From Aquificota bacterium (GTDB lineage Bacteria > Aquificota > Aquificia > Aquificales > Hydrogenothermaceae): a DNA stretch of 64,000 nt. The stretch's first letter is position 1, and each line of letters begins with the position of its first letter. Shown in pieces: positions 35,936-43,747 of the stretch. The notes under the pieces are model-generated. The model saw only the letters and a list, made by a program, of their open reading frames with translations, searched no databases and was not told where the DNA came from. Made by a program: the position numbers and the translations under genes. The DNA lies in contig JAADDZ010000009.1 of the NCBI GenBank assembly GCA_013153635.1, positions 1-64,000 on the forward strand. Direction: 5' to 3'.

Positions 35936-37063
35936 ATGGAACACACACATGCGTTAATAATGGGAATAATCACAGGAGCTCTTTTTGGAATAGTCCTACA
36001 TAAAGTAGGAGCTATAAGATACTCAAGAGTCGAAGGAATGCTCTTACTAAGAGACCTAAAAATCATGAAATTCGCCTTTATGGGAATAGCTACCGCATCA
36101 ATAATCTACGGTTTGACCCATATACTTGGTTTAGCAGAAGCCCTAAATATCCACCCAAGAGTACTTCCATACATGGGAATAGCCCACCTAATTGGAGGTT
36201 TCTTGTTTGGTATAGCAATGGCTTCAGCTGGTTTTTGTCCCGGTACATGTGTAGCAAGGGTAGGTGCAGGAAAATGGTTTGCGGCGGCTGGAGTGATAGG
36301 ATTGGTACTAGGAATAATAATCTACAGTATGATACAGCCATCACTAGTAGAAGCTGGAATATTAGGGCAGAAAGAGAAAATAACCTTGTACGGTCTACTA
36401 GGGATACCTTATGGTGTTTTAGCAGTAGTATGGGGAATAGCATTTATAATATTCACCATAATCGCAGACTGGTTTGACCCAGCTAAAAAATATGAACAAA
36501 AAGAAAATAAAAGCTTATTTCAAGCTATAAGAGGAGAGTGGCACTGGTTACCATCAGGTATCTTTGCAGGATTAATAATTACATGGGCAACTATGCAAGG
36601 AGAGTACTTAGGATTTTCTGGAGCTACCTTAGCTTTAGTTGGTTGGATAGCTCACTCAATAGGTCACCCTTTACAGATTGTTCCAAACATAAACGAAACT
36701 ATTATGTGGCATACAGGTTTGATAATAGGAGTATTACCCGGAGCATTTTTAAGTGCAATTCTTTCAAAAACATTCAAATTTGACGCAGTTCCTCCTCCTT
36801 TTGCAGTAGCAGTTACTCCAATACCTTGGGTTAGATTAGTACTTGTATTCTTTGCAGGCATATTTTTAGCCCTTGGGGCAATGATTGGAGGTGGTTGTAC
36901 AACAGGAGCATTCCTTTCAGCATATCCAACTCTATCAGTAGGACCAATGGCTATGTCTGCAACGTATTTTGCCATTGGAGTACTAACTGCAAATCTCATA
37001 TATTTCGGTAGATGGAGCAGATTTGTACAAGCCAAAAAAGCGGCAGACGAGGTTTATGATTAA
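35936..37063 (+). CDS. YeeE/YedE (TsuA-type) thiosulfate transporter
   Basis: A 375-aa polytopic membrane protein with duplicated sulfur-transport modules. Cys-containing motifs are GFCPGTCVARVG near residue 99 and GGGCTTGAFLSA near residue 320; these cysteines line the pathway in the TsuA family. The family imports thiosulfate or sulfur-containing anions across the inner membrane. About nine hydrophobic segments are visible. Placement between two rhodanese genes supports a role in moving thiosulfate or sulfane sulfur. It could alternatively move a persulfide-type intermediate. Confidence 0.85.
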   Translation: MEHTHALIMGIITGALFGIVLHKVGAIRYSRVEGMLLLRDLKIMKFAFMGIATASIIYGLTHILGLAEALNIHPRVLPYMGIAHLIGGFLFGIAMASAGFCPGTCVARVGAGKWFAAAGVIGLVLGIIIYSMIQPSLVEAGILGQKEKITLYGLLGIPYGVLAVVWGIAFIIFTIIADWFDPAKKYEQKENKSLFQAIRGEWHWLPSGIFAGLIITWATMQGEYLGFSGATLALVGWIAHSIGHPLQIVPNINETIMWHTGLIIGVLPGAFLSAILSKTFKFDAVPPPFAVAVTPIPWVRLVLVFFAGIFLALGAMIGGGCTTGAFLSAYPTLSVGPMAMSATYFAIGVLTANLIYFGRWSRFVQAKKAADEVYD

Positions 37064-37085
37064 ATAATTAAAAGAGGTGGAAAGA

Positions 37086-37223
37086 ATGAGTATGATAGAG
37101 AGGGTTCTATATTGGTTAGCAATAGTTATACTTATTATTGGACTTATCGGACTAAAAACCCAAATCTCTGAATTAGAGAAAAAAACCAAGCAAGTTCAAA
37201 CAGAACTCCAAGAAGGAGGTTGA
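37086..37223 (+). CDS. Small single-TM protein in the sulfur operon, 45 aa
   Basis: The ORF MSMIERVLYW... has a GAGGTGG Shine-Dalgarno, a TM helix (about 7-23) and a charged, coiled-coil-like tail (ISELEKKTKQVQTELQEGG). Its stop lies within the ribosome-binding site region of the next gene, 5 bases before that ATG. Short size, good start signals and an operon position between two membrane-associated sulfur proteins make it a credible membrane peptide. It may be a partner of the transporter or the next protein. Confidence 0.65.
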   Translation: MSMIERVLYWLAIVILIIGLIGLKTQISELEKKTKQVQTELQEGG

Positions 37224-37228
37224 TTATC

Positions 37229-37723
37229 ATGAATCCAAAAATAGAAAGAGCCATATACATAGGGCTTATTGTAGTTCTAGCTGGTTTACTTGTAAGTTTT
37301 GGGAAAAAAGAGATAGAACTCCAAAAACAGATACCAGTTACAGCAGAAGAGCTTTACAAAAAATTAGCCAATCCTAACATAAACATTCAGATAATAGATG
37401 TGAGACCCTATGAACCAGAAGACGAAGATTACGAAGATGAGTATCTCTACTATACAGATATTCACCTACCGGGAGCTATTCCTCTTCCAGACTGCGATGA
37501 ATCTAAAGCTCCAGAAGAAGCTCTAGACCAGATAAACCCATACGCACCAACTATCATAGTATCAAAAGATGGGGACCCAGAAATATTCAAGAAATGTGCG
37601 AAAAAATTTAAAATAGCTCAAAACTTAGAAGGTGGAATAGAAGCATGGGACGATGCTGGTCTTCCTACAGAAGACGGAGAGTATGAACCACCAAAAGCAG
37701 GTGGCGGAGGTGGTTGTTTATAA
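37229..37723 (+). CDS. Membrane-anchored rhodanese-like protein with C-terminal Gly5-Cys-Leu tail
   Basis: A 164-aa protein with a TM helix (about 7-26), then a rhodanese-fold domain with IIDVRPYEPED, DIHLPGAIPLPD and NLEGGIEAW. The active-site loop reads IIVSKDGD, so the catalytic Cys is missing; Cys residues instead lie at PDCDE, FKKCAKK and the very C-terminus, ...AGGGGGCL. The glycine-rich Cys-ending tail resembles the flexible sulfur-carrying arm of SoxY (GGCGG), although the fold is unrelated. The ATG at 37229 is chosen because AAGGAGGT ends 8 bases before it, over an in-frame TTG at 37220. I infer a sulfur-carrier or scaffold role. Confidence 0.8.
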   Translation: MNPKIERAIYIGLIVVLAGLLVSFGKKEIELQKQIPVTAEELYKKLANPNINIQIIDVRPYEPEDEDYEDEYLYYTDIHLPGAIPLPDCDESKAPEEALDQINPYAPTIIVSKDGDPEIFKKCAKKFKIAQNLEGGIEAWDDAGLPTEDGEYEPPKAGGGGGCL

Positions 37724-37727
37724 CAAG

Positions 37728-37757
37728 TAGGGTGGTCAGCCACCCTATAATTTTCTT
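37728..37757 (+). terminator. Intercistronic hairpin before the molybdoenzyme genes
   Basis: TAGGGTGG and CCACCCTA form a perfect 8-bp stem with loop TCAG, followed by the weak U-tract TAATTTTCTTT. It may act as a partial terminator or as an mRNA stability/processing element between the sulfur-transfer genes and the molybdoenzyme genes. Confidence 0.65.
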
Positions 37758-37791
37758 TACTTAACGAAATTAAATTCAGGAGGTAAGTTTA

Positions 37792-40719
37792 ATGGCTCTT
37801 TCAAGAAGGGACTTTTTGAAAGCCCTTAGCGCGGCGGGAGCAGGGATAACCTTAGGAGGAAATGCTTCATTTGCCAAAGAAGCAGTATGGGTAGAAGACC
37901 CAAGAAGCTCTTATCCTAACACTTCATATACAGAAAACTTATATAGAAAAGAGTTTGCCTACACTTATGGAAAAAAAGAAGAACACGGAACAGCTTATCA
38001 CTGTGTAAATTGTCAAGGGAACTGTGCTTGGGATGTATGGGTAGACAGTGGTATAGTAACAAGGGAGAATCAAGTAGCAAACTATACACCAATAAACCCA
38101 AAAATTCCAGATTTTAACCCTAGAGGGTGTAACAAAGGAGTACAGCACTCCCAAATTATGTATGAAAAAGATAGAGTTTTATACCCTTTAAAAAGAGTAG
38201 GAGAAAGAGGGTCTGGTCAATGGAAAAGAATAACATGGGACGAAGCAGTAACAGAAATAGCCCAAAATATATATAAAACGATGTTAGAGAAGGGACCAGA
38301 AGGTTTATATATCCATGTAGGTTCAGGAATGCTTACTGAAGCAAGAGCCGCTTCAGGTAAAAGGTTAGGTACACTTCTTGGAGCGGTAAGACCTTACATA
38401 GCCTCATATGTAGGAGATATGTTCCAAGGAGTATCAGTAGTTTATGGAGAAGGAAATATAGGTTGTTCTTGGGACTTTCAGTATGTTACAGATGTTCAAG
38501 TGTACTGGGGAATGGACCCAAACAAAACAAGAATCCCAGATGCCCACTTTGTATGGGAAGGAAAATACAACGGTTCAAAAGTTATAGTTATAGCACCAGA
38601 ATTCAATGCTACTGCTACTCATGCAGACCTGTGGATACCTGTAAAAGCAGGATACGATACATTTTTAGCAATGGCAGTTATAAACGAAATAATACAGAAA
38701 AAAATGTATAAAGAAGGATTTGTAAAGGTATTTACAGACCTTCCTTTCTTGGTAAGATTAGACGATAAGAAACTCCTTAGAATGTCAGATATAGATATAG
38801 AAAATCCTTCAGCAGAGTTTGATGAAGAAATTTATAAAGTTTTTGAAGAAAAATCAGAAGGAAAAGAATTTGAACCAGAAGCATGTTTCTTCTGCTGGAA
38901 TACAAAAACAAATAAACTAACATTGATGCCGGGTACAGAAGGTTGCCCGATACCAACTCTTAGATTAAAAGATGTAGGTTGGGATATAGACCCTGCATTA
39001 GAAGGGACTTGGGAAGTTACACTAAAAGATGGAACAAAAGTAAAAGTTACTACAGTGTTTGAACTTCTAAAAAAAGAAGCTGAAAAATTTTCAGCAGAAA
39101 AAACATGGAAACTCACAGGAGTCCACCCTACAGTAGTAGAACAGTTAGCAAAAGACATGGCATTAAACAAAGTAGTTGAGTTAAATGTTGGATTTACCCT
39201 TGGTAAATACTTTAATGGACTTTTAGCACATAGAGCGGTTGCATCAATACCCGGTCTAATTGGGAAATTAGGACCTTACGGTGGACTGAACACAGAAAAC
39301 GAATGGGCAATATCAGGCATGGGCAAACTGTCTGGGTTTGCTGGAAAATACATGTTTAGATTTGCATCAGGTTTTGTAAGTGAGTTTGTCTTAGGTAATG
39401 TATTCAAAGATGCAGAAAAACTATACGATGAAGAAGATGTTAAAAGAGCAACTGGATTATCAAAAGACGAATATTTCAAAAGAGTAAAGGAAACCTTAGA
39501 TAACTTTGGAACAGACGAAAAATGGAAAGAAAATCTGCACAAAAAAGATGGAAAACCTTACTGGAATACAGTAGAAACATTTTTAATCTTTGCAGATTCT
39601 AGATTCAGAAGAAACAAAGGTACAACTTATAAAGAAGCTTTCCTAAAAAAAGCTAAATTCTTTGCCTATGTAGACTTTAGAATGAACTCCACCGCCCAAT
39701 ATGCTGACATCGTTCTACCAGCGAAATCTCACTATGAAGTTTGGGACTTGAGAACAAATCCCGGTTATCATAGATATGCTAATCTAGCTCAACCACCGTC
39801 AAATCTAAAGCCTGTAGGAGAAGCAAAATCAGAATGGGAAATCTGTACACTTATAGTAGAAAAACTACAGGAAATTGCACTAAAGAACTTTGAAGAAGCA
39901 AAGAAAAAAGGAGATAGCAATCCCGAAAGATTTATAAAAATACCAGACCCAACTCACAGTAAAACAGGATACAGAGAACTAGATAAATTAGTAGAAGAGT
40001 ACACGTTAGGTGGAAAATTAAGAACCGATAAAGATGCAGTTGAGCTAGCACTTGAAAGTGTAGACCAGTTTAAACCAAACACCATAGAATCTATGAGAAA
40101 AAGAGGCGGATTCTTGATGTTAAATGATAAAGCTGGAAAAACCTCACCTCTTTATCCTGACAAACCTTACAGCTCCTTTGAAAATAACCTATTTTTATTT
40201 GAAAGATTTGAAACCCTATCTGGAAGGCTAACTTACTATGTAGACCACGAATTATGGATAGAATTTGGAGCGGCTCTCCCAACAGCAAAAGAGCCGATAA
40301 GACCTAAAAGGTATCCATTTATCCTAATGTCTCCTCACGCTAGATGGTCAATACACTCAACATACAAAACATCAAAAATACTCCTTAGACTACAAAGAGG
40401 AAAGCCATACATAATGATAAATCCAGAAATTGCTAAGAAAAAAGGAATAAAAGATGGAGATGAAGTAAAAATATTTAATGCCCTTGGTGAATTTTATGCC
40501 ATGGCAAAACTCTATCCATCTGCTCCAAAAGATGCAATTATTATAGAGCATGGTTGGGAACCTTTCTTCTTCAAGAACAATAAGTGTCACAATGAAGTGG
40601 TAGGAGACATGCTAAATCTTCTAGAAATGTCAGACGGTTGGGGACACTTAAAATTTGGTGGAAATTGGGACGGAAACCAACATGCATTTGAAACATCAGT
40701 AGATATAGAAAAAGCATAA
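37792..40719 (+). CDS. Type II molybdopterin oxidoreductase catalytic subunit (NarG/EbdA/SerA-like)
   Basis: A 975-aa protein with a twin-arginine signal peptide (SRRDFLK, about 1-28), so exported folded. The FS0 cluster motif is His70-x3-Cys74-x3-Cys78-x34-Cys113. His in first position and the x34 spacing are exactly those of NarG and mark type II enzymes (EbdA, DdhA, SerA, ClrA, PcrA, NarG). Asp209 in VGDMFQG is the best candidate for the Mo ligand. The C-terminal region carries the cofactor-binding domain (LMSPHARWSIHSTY). The substrate cannot be told; the sulfur-gene context suggests a sulfur oxyanion, but nitrate, selenate or chlorate relatives exist. GGAGGT lies before the ATG. Confidence 0.85.
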   Translation: MALSRRDFLKALSAAGAGITLGGNASFAKEAVWVEDPRSSYPNTSYTENLYRKEFAYTYGKKEEHGTAYHCVNCQGNCAWDVWVDSGIVTRENQVANYTPINPKIPDFNPRGCNKGVQHSQIMYEKDRVLYPLKRVGERGSGQWKRITWDEAVTEIAQNIYKTMLEKGPEGLYIHVGSGMLTEARAASGKRLGTLLGAVRPYIASYVGDMFQGVSVVYGEGNIGCSWDFQYVTDVQVYWGMDPNKTRIPDAHFVWEGKYNGSKVIVIAPEFNATATHADLWIPVKAGYDTFLAMAVINEIIQKKMYKEGFVKVFTDLPFLVRLDDKKLLRMSDIDIENPSAEFDEEIYKVFEEKSEGKEFEPEACFFCWNTKTNKLTLMPGTEGCPIPTLRLKDVGWDIDPALEGTWEVTLKDGTKVKVTTVFELLKKEAEKFSAEKTWKLTGVHPTVVEQLAKDMALNKVVELNVGFTLGKYFNGLLAHRAVASIPGLIGKLGPYGGLNTENEWAISGMGKLSGFAGKYMFRFASGFVSEFVLGNVFKDAEKLYDEEDVKRATGLSKDEYFKRVKETLDNFGTDEKWKENLHKKDGKPYWNTVETFLIFADSRFRRNKGTTYKEAFLKKAKFFAYVDFRMNSTAQYADIVLPAKSHYEVWDLRTNPGYHRYANLAQPPSNLKPVGEAKSEWEICTLIVEKLQEIALKNFEEAKKKGDSNPERFIKIPDPTHSKTGYRELDKLVEEYTLGGKLRTDKDAVELALESVDQFKPNTIESMRKRGGFLMLNDKAGKTSPLYPDKPYSSFENNLFLFERFETLSGRLTYYVDHELWIEFGAALPTAKEPIRPKRYPFILMSPHARWSIHSTYKTSKILLRLQRGKPYIMINPEIAKKKGIKDGDEVKIFNALGEFYAMAKLYPSAPKDAIIIEHGWEPFFFKNNKCHNEVVGDMLNLLEMSDGWGHLKFGGNWDGNQHAFETSVDIEKA

Positions 40720-40733
40720 AAAGGAGGTAAACA

Positions 40734-41846
40734 ATGTCAAAAAGACAATTAGCAATGGTAATGGATTTAAATAAATGTATAGGTTGCCAGACCTGTACAG
40801 TTGCCTGCAAAACCCAATGGACTAACAGAAATGGTAGAGAATATATGTATTGGAACAATGTAGAAACAATGCCCGGAGAAGGTTACCCTAGAGGTTGGAT
40901 GGAAGCAGGTGGAGGATTCGATGAACAAGGAAATCTGCAAGATGGAGTGATTCCAGACTTAGTACATGATTACGGAGTGCCATGGGATTACAACCATGAT
41001 GAACTATTTGAAATGGACTATCTAAAACCAGATGGAGACCCAGTTTGGGGTCCTAACTGGGACGAAGATGTAGGAGCAGGAGATTGGCCTAATTCTTACT
41101 ATTTCTATCTTCCAAGGATATGTAACCACTGTTCAAACCCCGGTTGTTTAGCCGCATGTCCAAGAGAAGCCATATTCAAAAGAGAACAAGATGGAATAGT
41201 TCTTGTAGACCTTGATAGATGTCAAGGGTATAGATACTGTATAGCAGGTTGTCCTTACAAAAAGATTTACTTCAACCCAAAGCTTTCAAAGTCAGAAAAA
41301 TGTATATTCTGTTTCCCAAGAATAGAAAGAGGTCTTCCTCCAGCTTGCGCACATCAATGTGTAGGAAGAATAAGATGGGTAGGCTTTTTAGATGATGAAG
41401 AAGGACAGATATACAAACTAGTTCACAAATATAAAGTAGCTCTACCATTAAGACCAGATTTTGGTACTCAACCAAATGTATACTATGTTCCTCCAGTACT
41501 TAGCCCACCAAAATTTGATGATGAAGGAAAACTAATAGAAGGAGAAATTACAGGAAGAGTTCCAATCGAATTTTTAGAAAAACTCTTTGGACCAGAAGTT
41601 CATAACGCTATAAAAACTCTAAAAGAAGAGATGGAAAAAAGAAAAAACGGAGAAGAATCAGAGCTAATGGACATACTTATCGCATACAGTCATGCAGATA
41701 TGTTTAGACTAGATGAAAAATACTATCAGGATTTAGCATCAGAAAAAGGATTAAAAGGTACAGAGTTCTTCAAAATCATTGACCACAGATACATTGCAGG
41801 AGCTAATACAAATAAGGAAGAAGTAAAGATATACTTCGAAAAATAA
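40734..41846 (+). CDS. Iron-sulfur subunit of the type II molybdoenzyme (NarH/EbdB/SerB-like)
   Basis: A 370-aa FeS protein with four cluster motifs: CIGCQTCTVACK (about 16-27), CNHCSNPGCLAACP, CQGYRYCIAGCPYKK and CIFCFPR...CAHQC. In the third motif Tyr replaces a Cys, as in EbdB, while NarH has Trp there; this predicts a [3Fe-4S] cluster. Electrons would pass from Mo through these clusters to the gamma subunit. There is no signal peptide of its own, so it is expected to be exported with the catalytic subunit by the Tat system. The start has AGGAGGT 6 bases before the ATG, and the ORF begins 14 bases after the catalytic subunit. Confidence 0.9.
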   Translation: MSKRQLAMVMDLNKCIGCQTCTVACKTQWTNRNGREYMYWNNVETMPGEGYPRGWMEAGGGFDEQGNLQDGVIPDLVHDYGVPWDYNHDELFEMDYLKPDGDPVWGPNWDEDVGAGDWPNSYYFYLPRICNHCSNPGCLAACPREAIFKREQDGIVLVDLDRCQGYRYCIAGCPYKKIYFNPKLSKSEKCIFCFPRIERGLPPACAHQCVGRIRWVGFLDDEEGQIYKLVHKYKVALPLRPDFGTQPNVYYVPPVLSPPKFDDEGKLIEGEITGRVPIEFLEKLFGPEVHNAIKTLKEEMEKRKNGEESELMDILIAYSHADMFRLDEKYYQDLASEKGLKGTEFFKIIDHRYIAGANTNKEEVKIYFEK

Positions 41847-41851
41847 AATTG

Positions 41852-41868
41852 AGGGGAGAAACTCCCCT
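41852..41868 (+). repeat. Intercistronic hairpin between FeS and gamma subunit genes
   Basis: AGGGGAG-AAA-CTCCCCT forms a 7-bp perfect stem. TTGTTAACAA, a 10-bp palindrome, follows at 41868-41877. No T run follows, so it is more likely an mRNA stability or processing element than a terminator. It lies in the open frame upstream of the gamma ORF, which argues that the frame from 41849 is not translated. Confidence 0.6.
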
Positions 41869-41899
41869 TGTTAACAATATAGCGAAGGAGGAAAAAAGA

Positions 41900-43090
41900 A
41901 TGAAAAACTTGGTAAAAACAGCTCTTCTTGGAGTTGTTTCTACATCACTGATTATTAATGCATCAAAAGCAGATATTAAAACCTTTTTCAAATACGAAGT
42001 TCTACCCTCTAAACAGATAAGTCAATCTGTACCGTCAGACCCAAGAGATGAGTTATGGAGTATGGTTCCGGGGAAATACGTCTTCTTTTATCCTCAAATA
42101 TCTGTAAGATTAAATGATGCTGATGCTAACAGAGTAATTCCTAAAAAGCGCCTTCAAAAAGCTCTAGTTAAAGTCGTTTATAACAGTGAAAACATAGCTG
42201 TTTATATAAGATGGAAAGATAGAACCCCTTCTATCCAACCAGTTTATACAACAAAAGCCTTTGGAGATGGCATAAGTGTAGAATTTCCAAATGATTTTGG
42301 AGCAGGAAAAACACTTCCGTATGTAGGTATGGGAGACTTAAAACACCCAGTAACAGTTTATTTACAAAAAACGGTAGCTGGGAAAGATTATGAAAAAACA
42401 TTTATATCAGAAGGATTTGGTACCTTAACAGAGATTACAGAAAACGGAGTATCCATGGAAATGGATTACGATAAAGCTAAAAGAGAGTGGATAGCAGTTA
42501 TAAAAAGACCTTTAAAAACCAAAAATAGTGACTTAAGAGCAGGATTAGTACCTATAGCGTTTGCTATATGGAACGGCTCTCAACAGGAAAGAGATGGAAA
42601 TAAATCTCTATCTAGATGGAAATTTATAAGATTAAAAAGCTACAAAATAGATAAAGAATATCTAGCCTATATCTCATGGGGAGATATGATTCATAAAGAA
42701 GCTGACCCAAACAGAGGGAAAAAACTAACAATCCAAAATGGGTGTAATGCATGTCATATATATGACGACCAGAGAACAGCACCTTTAGATATGGCTCCAG
42801 ACCTTTCTAACATTGGAGGTATCGCCCATGCTCCATATCTTAAAGAGTCATTAGTAGACCCAAACGATGTGATAATAAGAAATCTTAATCCAAATAGACA
42901 TTACAATAAATTTGCCCAACCAGACAAAAACGGTGCATATCCAAATAATGACATGTACACATGGTATATAAAAACTCCTGATGGAAAAATACAGTCTAAG
43001 ATGCCTTCTTTTAGTCATCTATCAGAACAAGATATAAAAGACATAATTGCATATTTAAAAACGTTAAGAAACTGGAGAAACTTTAAGTAA
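41900..43090 (+). CDS. Gamma subunit (ethylbenzene dehydrogenase heme-b type) fused to cytochrome c
   Basis: A 396-aa secreted protein with a Sec signal peptide (about 1-24, ASKA-DIK). The first domain (about 30-250) carries EB_dh-family motifs: PYVGMGDLKHPV (Met144, the probable heme-b ligand), a RPLKT segment with candidate Lys ligand, and FAIWNGSQQERDGNKSLSRW. The second domain (about 265-396) is a c-type cytochrome with C282-N-A-C285-H286 and a C-terminal Met in KMPSFSHLS as axial ligand. Known EbdC, DdhC and SerC proteins contain only the first domain. The fusion would hand electrons to a downstream acceptor by two hemes. The ATG at 41900 has AAGGAGG 8 bases upstream. Confidence 0.87.
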   Translation: MKNLVKTALLGVVSTSLIINASKADIKTFFKYEVLPSKQISQSVPSDPRDELWSMVPGKYVFFYPQISVRLNDADANRVIPKKRLQKALVKVVYNSENIAVYIRWKDRTPSIQPVYTTKAFGDGISVEFPNDFGAGKTLPYVGMGDLKHPVTVYLQKTVAGKDYEKTFISEGFGTLTEITENGVSMEMDYDKAKREWIAVIKRPLKTKNSDLRAGLVPIAFAIWNGSQQERDGNKSLSRWKFIRLKSYKIDKEYLAYISWGDMIHKEADPNRGKKLTIQNGCNACHIYDDQRTAPLDMAPDLSNIGGIAHAPYLKESLVDPNDVIIRNLNPNRHYNKFAQPDKNGAYPNNDMYTWYIKTPDGKIQSKMPSFSHLSEQDIKDIIAYLKTLRNWRNFK

Positions 43091-43104
43091 AAAGGAGGCA
43101 AAAG

Positions 43105-43554
43105 ATGAAAATAATGAAAAAACTTTTGATTTCACTATTATGGTTAGCTTTTTTAACTAATGTCCCTTTAAATCAAGCTATTGCCCAAGAAGAAACCCAA
43201 GAAGCAACTTCAGATGAAGAATTAGAAGAAGTAGAGATTTACAGCGGAGTGATTACTGCAAAATCCTGTGCAGAAAAAGCTCAAGAGACAGGAGAGTTTG
43301 AAATCCTAGCTAACTGCCCTCCTATAGAAGCGGCAAAATCTGGTTATGTTATATATGATGTTACCGAAAACAAATTTTATGTGCCAAAGCTAGGTAAAAT
43401 ATATCTCTTTGAACTAGATGAAGGGTTTGGCGGTAGTATAGATATTACCGGAGTTATTGTAGGAGAAACTGAAGACGGAATTCCTATAATAGACCCTGAA
43501 GAATATGAAATAACTCCAAAACCAAAACCGGGATTCTTCAAAGGTTGTTTATAA
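43105..43554 (+). CDS. Secreted 149-aa protein ending in Gly-Cys-Leu
   Basis: Signal peptide (about 1-27, AIA-QEE), an acidic linker (EETQEATSDEELEEVEIY), then a small domain with Cys residues near 55 (AKSCAEK) and 70 (ANCPPIE), and a proline-rich tail that ends GFFKGCL. No recognised family. The last three residues are identical to those of the rhodanese-like protein at 37229, and both genes flank the molybdoenzyme set. An AAGGAGG ribosome-binding site is present. I infer a periplasmic partner that carries or receives sulfur on the terminal Cys, but no known homologue is recognised. Confidence 0.7.
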   Translation: MKIMKKLLISLLWLAFLTNVPLNQAIAQEETQEATSDEELEEVEIYSGVITAKSCAEKAQETGEFEILANCPPIEAAKSGYVIYDVTENKFYVPKLGKIYLFELDEGFGGSIDITGVIVGETEDGIPIIDPEEYEITPKPKPGFFKGCL

Positions 43555-43557
43555 CAT

Positions 43558-43587
43558 ATGGGGCGCTAATGCCCCATTTTTATGTTT
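43558..43587 (+). terminator. Rho-independent terminator of the type II molybdoenzyme operon
   Basis: ATGGGGC and GCCCCAT form a 7-bp stem with loop GCTAAT, followed by TTTTATGTTTT. It separates the first molybdoenzyme operon from the second. Confidence 0.85.
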
Positions 43588-43651
43588 TAAATCTTTACAT
43601 TCTCCTATCAACGTTCTTCTTTATTCTATTTAATCTCTTTATAAATTTATT

Positions 43652-43672
43652 TATAATTTCTATACTTAAGTA
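43652..43672 (+). promoter_or_regulatory. Candidate promoter and palindrome for the Psr/Sre-type operon
   Basis: A TATAAT (43652-43657) is followed by the palindrome TACTTAAGTA (43663-43672) at the expected start-site region. The -35 element is poor (TTTAAT at 43629-43634), which may mean activator dependence. The 160-bp gap from 43588 to 43747 has no gene that I can see. Confidence 0.4.
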
Positions 43673-43747
43673 CAAAAATGTAGATATTGTAAATTCTATA
43701 AATATGTAGTAAAAATTTAAGTAGCAAATATAAAAAGGAGGGTTCTT

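Noticed and set aside
41849-41899. Earlier start for the gamma subunit
   Set aside because: A perfect hairpin lies in this stretch, and the ATG at 41900 has a strong ribosome-binding site followed by a signal peptide.
37229-43554. Calling the GCL-tailed proteins SoxY homologues
   Set aside because: Only the Cys tail is similar. Neither protein has the SoxY fold motifs, and no soxX, A, B or Z genes are in the window.
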